NCBI GenBank assembly: GCA_937925925.1
Contig: CALANA010000091.1
Location: 1 to 64,000 of the forward strand
Length of the DNA: 64,000 nt
Direction of reading: 5' to 3'
From: an uncultured Chloroflexales bacterium
Lineage (GTDB): Bacteria > Chloroflexota > Chloroflexia > Chloroflexales > Chloroflexaceae
This document shows, in pieces, positions 50,348 to 59,235 of this stretch (positions are counted from its first letter, which is position 1; each line of letters starts with the position of its first letter). The translations under genes and the position numbers were made by a program. The notes beneath the pieces were generated by a model. It was not told the DNA's origin, searched no databases, and was given only the letters and a program-made list of their open reading frames with translations.

Positions 50348-52456
50348 ATGATAGAGCAATCATCCTCAGCCGACAGCCACCCGTCAACCAGTAGCGCGAT
50401 CCGTGGATCAGAGCGGGTTGCGGCACTCGGCGTACAACCGAAGCTGCTGCTGCTGTTGGCCAGCACGCTGGTACTAGCAACATTGGGGCAATACAACCTG
50501 CAGCAGAAATATCTGGCAACCCGGGAGTTTCCCTGGGAAGGATTATTGATCTATGTGCTGGCAGTAGTCATGTTTACTGCCGCCAATGTGCTGGCGGATC
50601 GTACATTTGATCCGGTGATACAGCGCGATCAGCCGCCAGCATCCGATCAAGCGACGGTATTGCCGGTACGCAAACCCTGGCGGATTATAGCGGTGGTCTT
50701 GAGCCTGATGCTTACTGCGGTGGCACTCTTCTTCCTGGGACAGGAACCCCCGCTGCCGGACTACAACTGGGTGGCATGGCCCTGGTTGGCGGCGATGATA
50801 TTGTATCTCGCCGCCGTCACGCTGCCACGCGGTACCGTCTTGCCCGCTAGCCAGCCTGCCTGGTGGCATGATCGCGCTGTGGTGTGGACACTGGTCGGGA
50901 TTCTCGTGGTTGCGTTTGCGTTGCGGATCTGGCGTGTGGGTGAGATTCCGCCCACCCTTGGTGGCGATGAAGGGTCACAGGGCCTGGAAGCAATGCGTGT
51001 CATCGCGGGTGAGATTCGCAATCCCTTTACCACGGGCTGGCTCGGTGTGCCAACCATGAGCTTTTATTTCAATGCGCTGTCGATTTTACCTCTGGGAAAC
51101 ACCATCTTCGCGCTCCGTTTACCGTGGGTGCTGGTGGGTACGGCCACAGTGTTCACCATGTTCCTGCTGGTAACGCGCCTCAGCGGAGTCACACTGGGTT
51201 TGATGACAGCGGCGTTCTTAGCGATGTATGATTACCATATTCACTACTCGCGCCTTGGATCCAATCAGGTTGCGGATGCGCTGTTTGTGGCGCTGGCACT
51301 GCTGTTTTTTTATCGTGGTTTTGATCGCCATAGCCCACTCGACTGGGCCTTGTCAGGTGTGATCATTGGGGTTGGGCAGTATTTTTATGCTGGTGCCCGC
51401 TTTACGGCGATTGTCATTCTGTCGCTGATCATCTTTTTTACCGTGCGTGACCGGGTGCGCTTCTGGCGGGCGCATGGAGCCGGGGTTCTCATACTCGCAG
51501 GGGCGGCGCTGATTGTGTCTGCGCCAATGATCCAGTATGCGTTCCGCTTTCCCGATGATTACAATGCCCGCATCAATATGGTGGGTATTATTCAGAGTGG
51601 CTGGTTGGAACGGGAGCAGATGATACGCAATCAAGGCGCGCTCCCGATTCTGTTTGACCAGTTTCAACGCGCCGCCCTGGCGTTCCATTACTATCCAGAT
51701 CGCACGTTCTGGTATGGCTCGCCGCGTCCGCTATTTAGCCCTGGGGCGGCGGTTTTATTTACCCTGGGTTTTGGCTACAGTGTGCTGCATCTCCATAACC
51801 GACGCCTCTTTCCTCTGGTCGCCTGGTGGGGTGGGGCGATGGTGATGGGCGGGATGTTGACGGAGAGTCCTCCCTCAAGCCAGCGGTTAATAACCATGTC
51901 GGCACCGGCGGTCTTTTTTGTGGTCTATGCCGTGCTGAACATCGGGCAGATTTTCTTACAGGGGGCTGGCCGGCCATCGTGGGCACGCCTGAAGCCCTAT
52001 CTGGCGGCAGTCGTTCTGACGCTGGGGGTCTTCAGTATCCACTGGTACTTTGTACGGTTTACGCCGCTGCGGGTGTATGGTAATCCCAACGCGGTCGTGG
52101 CAACGTCGATTGGCAAGTTTGCCAGTGATGAGTTGGGCCCAGATTGGCAGATTTTCTTCTTTGGCCCGCCACGCATGTATATCGGGTTTGGCTCTATTCC
52201 CTACCTGGCACCTGATGTGCCCGGTCAGGATATTCACGAGCCGATTACCGAGCCACCTGACTGGGATCTGGCTGAACTGGATAAACATGTGCTGTTTATT
52301 TTTCTGCCAGAACGACTGGACGAGCTAGAACTGGTGAAGCAGGCTTTTCCGGGAGGTGAACTACGGGAAGTTCCACCGCCACCACCCCCGTTTCATGCGC
52401 AGCATCAACCGCTCTATATCATGTATAGCCTGTCACGTGAGCAACTGGCGCAATGA
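50348..52456 (+). CDS. GT39/ArnT-like integral membrane glycosyltransferase
   Basis: 702 residues; AGGAGG-like site 8 bp upstream. About 12 membrane helices. The first large extracytoplasmic loop begins GEIPPTLGGDEGSQGLEAMRVI (about 205), where the acidic pair DE corresponds to the catalytic Asp of PMT/ArnT-family enzymes. Other family-like segments are ALRLPWVLVGTATVFTMFLLV, DYHIHYSRLGSNQVADALFVALALLFFYRGF, and a C-terminal soluble region of about 150 residues. Such enzymes use a polyprenyl-phosphate sugar to glycosylate proteins or lipids at the outer face. It is followed 173 bp downstream by a homologous gene. The acceptor is unknown. Confidence 0.82.
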   Translation: MIEQSSSADSHPSTSSAIRGSERVAALGVQPKLLLLLASTLVLATLGQYNLQQKYLATREFPWEGLLIYVLAVVMFTAANVLADRTFDPVIQRDQPPASDQATVLPVRKPWRIIAVVLSLMLTAVALFFLGQEPPLPDYNWVAWPWLAAMILYLAAVTLPRGTVLPASQPAWWHDRAVVWTLVGILVVAFALRIWRVGEIPPTLGGDEGSQGLEAMRVIAGEIRNPFTTGWLGVPTMSFYFNALSILPLGNTIFALRLPWVLVGTATVFTMFLLVTRLSGVTLGLMTAAFLAMYDYHIHYSRLGSNQVADALFVALALLFFYRGFDRHSPLDWALSGVIIGVGQYFYAGARFTAIVILSLIIFFTVRDRVRFWRAHGAGVLILAGAALIVSAPMIQYAFRFPDDYNARINMVGIIQSGWLEREQMIRNQGALPILFDQFQRAALAFHYYPDRTFWYGSPRPLFSPGAAVLFTLGFGYSVLHLHNRRLFPLVAWWGGAMVMGGMLTESPPSSQRLITMSAPAVFFVVYAVLNIGQIFLQGAGRPSWARLKPYLAAVVLTLGVFSIHWYFVRFTPLRVYGNPNAVVATSIGKFASDELGPDWQIFFFGPPRMYIGFGSIPYLAPDVPGQDIHEPITEPPDWDLAELDKHVLFIFLPERLDELELVKQAFPGGELREVPPPPPPFHAQHQPLYIMYSLSREQLAQ

Positions 52457-52629
52457 TATGTTGATGAAATCATACGAACCAGTGCGCATGCTGATGCGCG
52501 TGCAATGCGTTCCCACATACGCTGGGGTTCACGGTATTCTGATGCTCGTTCGTGATGATCAGGTTCTGTCCAGTTTGCGACCAGATTAGTATGCAACCAG
52601 TTGCAGAGCAAGCATATGAGGCGCGTGTG

Positions 52630-54597
52630 ATGATGCGGTATGGTACACCGCTCATGGTCATTGCGCTGATTGCCAGTATGGGGCTAGGTATCGCAGCTCA
52701 GATAGCGCTCAACACCCGGCATGTGCCCCTGGGTGTCGTTGGTTATGCTATGGCTGTGGGTGCTGCTGTGATCGGTGTATCCCACATGCGTGTATCACCG
52801 TGCCGCCCAGCTCCTGTGCCCTTTCAATCGCATCCCACGCCCTGGATCTGGCGTCTATCGCTGGTGATACTGGCACTGATAGCGGGTGCGTATACTTTTG
52901 CTCTCAGTAGTGATAATCGTTATCGCCCGGCAGGTGTCGTGCTGTGGCTGATCAGCATGCTCTGCTGGTGGCTGGCCTGGGCGGATACGCGCTGGTTCAT
53001 GGCGCTCAAGATCCAGCTTACTGCCCGTCGATTGGCGCTATTGGTAGCGATCGCGGCAGTATTGCTACTGGGGGCGGTCTTTCGCTTTGCCAACCTGACC
53101 TCTAATCCGGCTGAGATGGGTAGCGACCATGTTGAAAAATTGCTGGATGTGCATGATATTCTGGCTGGCTCCCCTTCAATTTTCCTCGAACGTAATACTG
53201 GTCGTGAGCCATGGCAATTCTACTGGACGGTTATGCTGGTCAGGTTGACTGGAATTGCTCCCGACTTTATGGCGTTAAAGCTGGGCACAGCGCTGATCGG
53301 CTGGTTGATGTTACCCGCCGTGTTTCTGCTGGCCCGCGAGGTGGCAGGTGTGCGGGTAGCGTTGCTGGCGACACTGCTGGCGGCGATCACGAGCTGGGCC
53401 GTCATTCCGGCGCGCTTTGGGCTGCGCTATCCACTGGCACCGTGCGCTGTGGCGTGGACGATGTTTTTCCTGGTACGCGGGTTACGGCGCAACGAGCGTA
53501 CCGCTATGCTGGCGGCCGGTGTCTGGGTCGGGATCGGGTTACAGGGGTATACCGCCTATCGTCTGTTACCTGCGATTGTGTTGCTGCTGGTGTTGCTATG
53601 GATCATCAGGTATACCGTTCAACGCCGCTATGCCCTGGCAGCGCAGACAGCGGCCCATGGCGGTCTGGCACTGGTGATGGCAGTGCTGGTGATGCTGCCA
53701 CTATTGCGCTATGCCTATGAGCGGCCAGACTGGTTTTTACATCGCATGAACACACGCCTGACAGGTCGTGAGCGAGCGATTGAGGGTGAGATCGGGTCAA
53801 TCTTGCTCAATAACCTGAGAGAAGTGGTGCTGTTTTTTAACTACACATCGGATCGGGTACCAGTCGTCAATATTCTGTCCAGGCCAGCGCTTGACCTGAT
53901 ACTCGGTGCGCTTCTGGTGGTCGGTATAGCCGCAACGCTGACGCTGACAGTACGCACGCGCAATCCCTGGCCGCTGGTCATGGTGGGTACGGGGATGTTG
54001 ATGTTGCTGCCGTCGGCCCTGAGTCTGGCTTTTCCGCTCGAAAACCCCAGCACGGTTCGCACCGGCGGGGCCATTCCCCTGCTGATGATTGTGTGTGCTA
54101 TGCCACCAGGATTGCTGCTCGAAGCCACGTCACGGGTGCAACCCAGAATGGTACGGGGCGCGGTGCTGCTTACGGTGGTTGCGCTGGTGCTGGCGGCGAT
54201 CTACCTGAATGCCGACCGTGTATTTCGGCAGTATCCAGCACAATACTGTAGTGTGGCACCGAATGCCAGCGATGTGGCGCACGAGTTGCAAGCATTTGTC
54301 GCTGCTGGTCACTCCCTGGACGCAGCCTGGATTGTTGGCTATCCACACTGGATCGACTATCGCGCTATTGGGGTCTGGATCGGCGATATCCGGTTTGCCA
54401 ATCATGTTTTTGGTACGGAGGAAGCGCTGCAGATCGATCCCGGTGATCAACCAGTCTGGTTTGCCATACACGCACATGACGTGGCAACGCAACAGGCGCT
54501 ATGGGCGCGGTATCCGCATGGCATAGCGCGCACTGTGCGGGGCAGCCATTGTCCTGACCGGCAGTTTGTGGTCTTTACCACCGCATTTCAGCGTTAG
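52630..54597 (+). CDS. GT39/ArnT-like integral membrane glycosyltransferase, second copy
   Basis: 655 residues from the ATG at 52630 (GAGG with 8-bp spacing); in-frame starts at 52591 and 52552 (GTG) are alternatives. About 12 helices. The first big loop reads LTSNPAEMGSDHVEKLLDVHDIL, with D of SDH at the catalytic position, and later WVGIGLQGYTAYRLLPAIVLLLV matches the G-Q-Y-F-Y-A-G-A-R segment of the upstream protein. Similarity to that protein is clear in layout but weak in sequence. A Cys-rich C-terminal part (QYCSVAPNA, GSHCPDRQF) is unusual. Probably a partner or paralogous transferase in the same operon. Confidence 0.78.
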   Translation: MMRYGTPLMVIALIASMGLGIAAQIALNTRHVPLGVVGYAMAVGAAVIGVSHMRVSPCRPAPVPFQSHPTPWIWRLSLVILALIAGAYTFALSSDNRYRPAGVVLWLISMLCWWLAWADTRWFMALKIQLTARRLALLVAIAAVLLLGAVFRFANLTSNPAEMGSDHVEKLLDVHDILAGSPSIFLERNTGREPWQFYWTVMLVRLTGIAPDFMALKLGTALIGWLMLPAVFLLAREVAGVRVALLATLLAAITSWAVIPARFGLRYPLAPCAVAWTMFFLVRGLRRNERTAMLAAGVWVGIGLQGYTAYRLLPAIVLLLVLLWIIRYTVQRRYALAAQTAAHGGLALVMAVLVMLPLLRYAYERPDWFLHRMNTRLTGRERAIEGEIGSILLNNLREVVLFFNYTSDRVPVVNILSRPALDLILGALLVVGIAATLTLTVRTRNPWPLVMVGTGMLMLLPSALSLAFPLENPSTVRTGGAIPLLMIVCAMPPGLLLEATSRVQPRMVRGAVLLTVVALVLAAIYLNADRVFRQYPAQYCSVAPNASDVAHELQAFVAAGHSLDAAWIVGYPHWIDYRAIGVWIGDIRFANHVFGTEEALQIDPGDQPVWFAIHAHDVATQQALWARYPHGIARTVRGSHCPDRQFVVFTTAFQR

Positions 54598-54652
54598 ACA
54601 AGGTTCGTCGATACTTTAGGTTGAGTAGCACGTCATAACAACGTTCGTCGTT

Positions 54653-54720
54653 TGTAAAGCGGGATAACGACAGAAGTCGTGACTACTGTAAAGCGGTAGA
54701 ACGACTGACGTCGTTGCTAC
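54653..54720. repeat. 34-bp tandem repeat, two copies
   Basis: TGTAAAGCGGGATAACGAC.. (54653-54686) and TGTAAAGCGGTAGAACGAC.. (54687-54720) differ at a few positions. A GTCACGT/ACGTGAC hairpin with loop TTTG follows (54725-54742). The rest of 54598-54922 has no gene. Confidence 0.65.
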
Positions 54721-54922
54721 ATGCGTCACGTTTTGACGTGACACATGAACCCATGTTTTAGCCCCTCGTACCGCTCGCGGGTCGTCCCTGGTGTTGGGGA
54801 GAGGCACATCCACGCCGCGCCCCGGAAGGGCGCGCTACGTCGCTGCTTCTTGTTGAATGCCCAGACGCGAAGGGGCAAAGGCATCAGCGTTGCGATGTTG
54901 TAATGCCTAGACGCCTCGCGGC

Positions 54923-55261
54923 TCACACAAATGGTACAAAATACCCCTGGTCGTCAATTGTCCAGCGACTGCCATCACTGGCCTCAACACCATAGTGTGT
55001 GCGCCAGACGGTAGGGAGTTGCTGCGGCATCGCCAGCAGTCCACCCTGCGGGGTATGAAAGAGAATAAAGTCCATATGGCCGCTAATCCGGCCAGCCACA
55101 TCGACCGCCACCCGCCACCCGCCGCTCCACTCGCGGTAAAAATCAAACGTCATGCTGTCGCTGCCGGTCATCTGGACAATTAGCCGTGTAATGCACTCGC
55201 GGGCGATCTGGGTCAGGCTGTGCATCTCTGTCACCTGGATCAATCCATAGTGTTCTGTCAT
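54923..55261 (-). CDS. Conserved-looking hypothetical protein
   Basis: 112 residues; GGGG-rich AACGGGGAATTATC precedes the ATG. It is predicted soluble with a helix near the start (LTQIARECITRLIVQM), then beta-strands (MTFDFYREWSGGWRVAVDVAG, GHMDFILFHTPQGGLLAMPQQLP) and a compact C-terminus (GSRWTIDDQGYFVPFV). No motif I can name. It lies 25 bp beyond the end of the GH31 gene frame on the same strand and upstream of it, so the two may be co-transcribed. Confidence 0.6.
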   Translation of the reverse strand: MTEHYGLIQVTEMHSLTQIARECITRLIVQMTGSDSMTFDFYREWSGGWRVAVDVAGRISGHMDFILFHTPQGGLLAMPQQLPTVWRTHYGVEASDGSRWTIDDQGYFVPFV

Positions 55262-55286
55262 GATAATTCCCCGTTAAGCGTAGGTA

Positions 55287-57734
55287 TCATACCTTCAACC
55301 TGAAGCGCAGGGTATGGGCATTCCCGTCATCGACCAGGTGTAGCGTGAGGACACCCAATTCATCTGCATATGCTGCACCAGGATGATCTCCAACTGCCTC
55401 GGCCGCTACAGCATGCACCCGTAGCCGCAGTTGTCGTGCAGATGGAACGAAGGCTCCGGTACGTGACCCGATCTGGAAAACCAGTTCGTCGCCTACTCGC
55501 TCCAGGTGATAGGTAGTTGTACAGAACTGACCTTGCTCATATGCAAAGGTTAGCCCATCATCTTCGTACATAGTGAATGTGCCATCACCTGGAAAGAGAT
55601 CCAGCGTAAGCGGGTCAAGTATGTACTGGTCGGTATAGGTGACATCTGGCCCGGTAGGAATGATCGCCCCGGCACGAACAAAGAGCGGTAATTTCTCCAG
55701 CGGGGCATGTTCCAGCACATACGCCGGGCCAGTCAGTCGATCGCCTTGCCACCAGTCATACCAATCACCCGCTGGCAAATAGACGACGCGGTATTCACGC
55801 CCAGGTTGATAGATCGGTGCGGCCAGCAGCGATGGCCCCAGCAGTACCTGGTCGTGCAAGTGGTACGTCACCGGGTCGTCGGCAAAATGATAGAGCAATG
55901 GCCGGAGGATGGGCGTGCCGTGGCAGGCGGCTTCCCAGAACAGCGTATACAAATAGGGCAACAGGCGATAGCGTAGTTGCAGATAGTCGCGGCAGATAGC
56001 CTCGACCTGCGGGCCAAACACCCACGGTTCGTGACGTTCAGTGCGTGCGGAGGTATGGCCGCGACAGAAGGGTAGCAGGGCACCCAGTTGCATCCAGCGT
56101 GCAAACAGTTCGCCCGAAGCATTGCCGAAGAAGCCGCCGATATCTACGCCCACGAAAGGTACGCCCGAAAGCCCCATGTTGAGCAACTGGGGCATCGCCA
56201 TTTCGAGATGCTCCCACCACGAGTAGTTATCGCCCATCCAGCCCGCACTCCAGCGCTGAATACCGGCAAACGCCGAGCGTGTCAGGACAAAGGGGCGCTG
56301 ACCATTCAGATCGCGGCGTAGCCCTTCATAGGCGGCACGGGCCATGTGTGAGCCATACAGGTTGTGTACTTCGGCATGGGTGACGCGCTCATCCTCTGGC
56401 CCCTGAATTGCATCGGTATCAATAGTACCGGCGGCACTGGTACCAGCACTGAATGGCCGGGCGAACGATGTTGGCTCGTTCATATCATTCCAGATGCCGC
56501 TGATACCCTGCGCAACCAGTGTTTGTTGCCAATCGGCCCACCATTGCCGTACTTCGGGACGCAGAAAATCGGGAAAGACGGTATCATCAGGCCAGACATA
56601 GCCCTGGAACATCTCGCCGTTGGCCTTGCGCACAAACATATCACGCGCAATCCCGGTTTGATACACGGGATAGTCGGGGTCGATTTTGACACCGGGATCG
56701 ATAATGGCAACCGCATGAAAGTGTTGCTGCCGTAGATTGGTCAGCAACCCGGCCGGGTCAGGGAAGCGTTCAGGATCCCAGGTAAAAACGCGGTAGCCGT
56801 GCATATAGTCAATATCAAGATGAATAACATCGCAGGGAATAGCGTGGGTGCGAAACATCTCAGCTAACTGCCGTACATCGCGGTCGGTTTCATAGCTCCA
56901 GCGGCTCTGATGATATCCCAATGCCCAGCGCGGGGGCAAGGGCATTGTACCAAGCAGAGTGCCGATCTGGGTGACAACCTCGGCTGGTGTGGGGCCATAG
57001 CAGACATAGTAATCCAGTTCACCGCCGCCAGCCTCCATCGTCCAGGTATCCACCCGTTCGTGCCCAATGTCAAAGCGACTGGGCCAGGTGTTATTGAAAA
57101 AGACGCCATAGGCCAGTCCTGGTCGCAGAACCATAAAAACCGGAATCGCCATATACAGCGGATCAGTGCCTGGCCCATGACCAACAGGTGGATCGGTTGT
57201 CCAGTTCAGCATTCGCCGCCCGAATTTGTCAAGTTGTCCGGTACGCTCGCCAAACCCGTAGAAGTGTTCGTCGGCTTCGACGTGTTTGCTGCATGCGACA
57301 CAATCAGTGCCCAGTGGCAATACGTCTGGATCACGATGCGGAATATGGCCCCAGCGCATTCCCTCGGAATCGGCACAAAAGCGCTGCCCGTCGGTGTTGG
57401 CGAAGGCAATGCGGCAGGGATCGCGTTCAATCCGGATCGTCAATGTCTCGGTTTGTACTAGCAGGGTGTGCGGGGTGGTCTGCAAGGCCACAGGTGTGGC
57501 CGGAAAAGCGCTCTCAGGGGCCGCGACCGCCCATGAGCGGCGCGGCGCAAACTCACCGGTGGGTGCCAGGCGCACGCGCACCATACGTGGAGTTAGCACG
57601 GTCAGAGCGAGACGTGGGCCACCACAATCCAGTTCGACTCGCGTATCTGTGTGTGTATAGGTGCGTATGGTGCCCAGGCTCATCGTGGCTCGATCGGTCA
57701 AACCTGCCTCCTCAACTGCGCTCATTGTTACCAT
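55287..57734 (-). CDS. Glycoside hydrolase family 31 (alpha-glucosidase-like)
   Basis: 815 residues without signal peptide, so cytoplasmic. N-terminal beta-sandwich (about 20-240) with EHFYGFGERTG; (beta/alpha)8 barrel from about 250 with RWALGYHQSRWSYETDRDV, DVIHLDIDYMHGYRVFTWD, the nucleophile motif GIWNDMNEPTSF (Asp about 415) and the acid/base region WMGDNYSWWEHL (Asp about 500); RPLLYHFADDP and a C-terminal beta domain follow. It hydrolyses alpha-linked glucosides or xylosides; exact specificity cannot be read. The NDMNEP motif is that of alpha-glucosidases. No sugar transporter or regulator gene is adjacent. Confidence 0.93.
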   Translation of the reverse strand: MVTMSAVEEAGLTDRATMSLGTIRTYTHTDTRVELDCGGPRLALTVLTPRMVRVRLAPTGEFAPRRSWAVAAPESAFPATPVALQTTPHTLLVQTETLTIRIERDPCRIAFANTDGQRFCADSEGMRWGHIPHRDPDVLPLGTDCVACSKHVEADEHFYGFGERTGQLDKFGRRMLNWTTDPPVGHGPGTDPLYMAIPVFMVLRPGLAYGVFFNNTWPSRFDIGHERVDTWTMEAGGGELDYYVCYGPTPAEVVTQIGTLLGTMPLPPRWALGYHQSRWSYETDRDVRQLAEMFRTHAIPCDVIHLDIDYMHGYRVFTWDPERFPDPAGLLTNLRQQHFHAVAIIDPGVKIDPDYPVYQTGIARDMFVRKANGEMFQGYVWPDDTVFPDFLRPEVRQWWADWQQTLVAQGISGIWNDMNEPTSFARPFSAGTSAAGTIDTDAIQGPEDERVTHAEVHNLYGSHMARAAYEGLRRDLNGQRPFVLTRSAFAGIQRWSAGWMGDNYSWWEHLEMAMPQLLNMGLSGVPFVGVDIGGFFGNASGELFARWMQLGALLPFCRGHTSARTERHEPWVFGPQVEAICRDYLQLRYRLLPYLYTLFWEAACHGTPILRPLLYHFADDPVTYHLHDQVLLGPSLLAAPIYQPGREYRVVYLPAGDWYDWWQGDRLTGPAYVLEHAPLEKLPLFVRAGAIIPTGPDVTYTDQYILDPLTLDLFPGDGTFTMYEDDGLTFAYEQGQFCTTTYHLERVGDELVFQIGSRTGAFVPSARQLRLRVHAVAAEAVGDHPGAAYADELGVLTLHLVDDGNAHTLRFRLKV

Positions 57735-57911
57735 ATTCGAGCTACAAGCAGTATAGCATGGACGATGCTGTTGCTACGGGTTACATGTTATAGGACGTGT
57801 TTACGTTTCTCCTGGGGGCGCTAGCAGCTTGCCCGCGCTCGCAGGAGTGGGTGGTACCACGTGTGAACAGCTACAGCGTATATTATACGTGCCAGTTTTG
57901 GGCAGATCGCT
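57735..57911. other. Intergenic, no feature
   Basis: Between GH31 and a repeat remnant; only a short GGGGGCGCTAGCAGC-type inverted segment is visible near 57810-57850. No gene. Confidence 0.3.
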
Positions 57912-58015
57912 CAGGACATACACCGTCGCTTGAACCCAACGTTCCTTCGACGACGCTCGGGACAAGCTTTTTCGCCTGCGGCAGTCACGTGTGGTTCAAG
58001 TGACCGCGCACCGCA
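57912..58015. repeat. Family B remnant lacking the core hairpin (B10)
   Basis: Keeps AGGACATACACCGTCGCTTGAACCCAACGTTCCTTCGACGACGCTC and GGGACAAGCTTTTTCGCCTGCGGCAG, then jumps to GTGACCGCGCACCGC. The inverted half of the CTCAG palindrome and the core hairpin are deleted. Confidence 0.55.
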
Positions 58016-58127
58016 TGTCATTGAGCGGTTTCAGGCGTATAACGCCTTTCGGCGATTGCAGTCTCATCCTGACCGCCAGAAGACAGCATAGTATCCGGTT
58101 ATAGCCTCAGGCTGCCGGGTGTTACCG

Positions 58128-59231
58128 CTAACGCGGATTATAACCAGAGACACTGCTAATTAGCCCACCGCCGATGGTATAGGCATCCAGCACAATCCGG
58201 GCACGATCAAAATAGAACCCGGCTTCCTGAAAGCGAATGGCAGCCTCATTGGCCCGTTCGACCTTGAAGGTGCTATAAAAGTCCAGGATCGCATCCAGCG
58301 CCTCCAGTTCCAGCGCCAATCCCCGAACATAATCATCGTGAGCATTACTCAACTCCGGGGGAGGAGTCAATTCTTTCAGCGTAACGTATGCCCGCTCAAC
58401 CTGTGAGCGCAAACGTTGGGCGGCTGTCACATGCGCAACCGAAGCACCGCCAGTCTGATGCGTTGCTGTACGATAGTTATTGACAGCCGTGCGCAACTGC
58501 TGGCGCAGTGGCTCCAGCGTGCTAAGGTAGGAAATGGTGCGTACCTCACGCACCGCTGCCAGTTCCTCATCTAGCACTGGCTCGTCGATGAGCAGTGGCT
58601 CGGCCTCGCTCCGCACGGCGGACGAGAGAACTGGTGGTAGTACAGGGGGGGTGCGGCTCTGTTCAACCGCCAGGCTGAAGGCATGATGTAATACCAGTGC
58701 CAGGCACAGCAACACCAGTGGGATACTCCAGAAGAGCAGGCGAACGCGGTTCATTTCTCGACGGGTCTGCCGCCAGTTGACCCACCACGACTCGCCATAG
58801 GTACGGGCTTCGTCCTGTGCAGCAGGTTCCAGCACGGGCATATCGAGGAGCGCACTCGCTGTTCTGGGTGTATTGTGTAACGGGTTGCGTTCTTCCAGCC
58901 AGCGCAAACCCTTCTGGGCGCGCTCATTGGCCGGGTTGATTTTTAAGACAGATTGTAAACAGAAGGCTATCTGGTGCGGGTCGTCCAGTACACCACTTAA
59001 CCAGAGCCACCCCTGCTCATTATTGGGATCAAGCTGAAGTGAGCGGGTGAGCAGACCTGCGGCCACGCGCCGCTGTCCACCACGTGCAGCCGCTACACCC
59101 CGCTGATAGAGGCGGACCGCTTCGGCGTTATGCGCTTTGATACCAGTCTCCGTTACATTATTATTCTTTGATGGCGCAATGGGTGAGCAGGCCATGCTGC
59201 CATCGGATGATGGACGCCTGAATGCTTGCAT
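58128..59231 (-). CDS. TPR-containing membrane protein
   Basis: 367 residues. Two to three TPR motifs (about 32-110: AEAVRLYQRGVAAARGGQ, AAGLLTRSLQLDPNNEQGWLWLSGVL, FCLQSVLKINPANERAQKGLRWLEE) precede a membrane helix (about 165-188, LLFWSIPLVLLCLALVLHHAF). A helical extracytoplasmic domain of about 170 residues ends SVSGYNPR. TPR inside, helical domain outside is the likely topology. The ATG begins 4 bp after the stop of the GH18 gene, so it is the last gene of a three-gene operon. Function unknown; perhaps a scaffold for wall or envelope enzymes. Confidence 0.75.
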   Translation of the reverse strand: MQAFRRPSSDGSMACSPIAPSKNNNVTETGIKAHNAEAVRLYQRGVAAARGGQRRVAAGLLTRSLQLDPNNEQGWLWLSGVLDDPHQIAFCLQSVLKINPANERAQKGLRWLEERNPLHNTPRTASALLDMPVLEPAAQDEARTYGESWWVNWRQTRREMNRVRLLFWSIPLVLLCLALVLHHAFSLAVEQSRTPPVLPPVLSSAVRSEAEPLLIDEPVLDEELAAVREVRTISYLSTLEPLRQQLRTAVNNYRTATHQTGGASVAHVTAAQRLRSQVERAYVTLKELTPPPELSNAHDDYVRGLALELEALDAILDFYSTFKVERANEAAIRFQEAGFYFDRARIVLDAYTIGGGLISSVSGYNPR

Positions 59232-59235
59232 AGGC

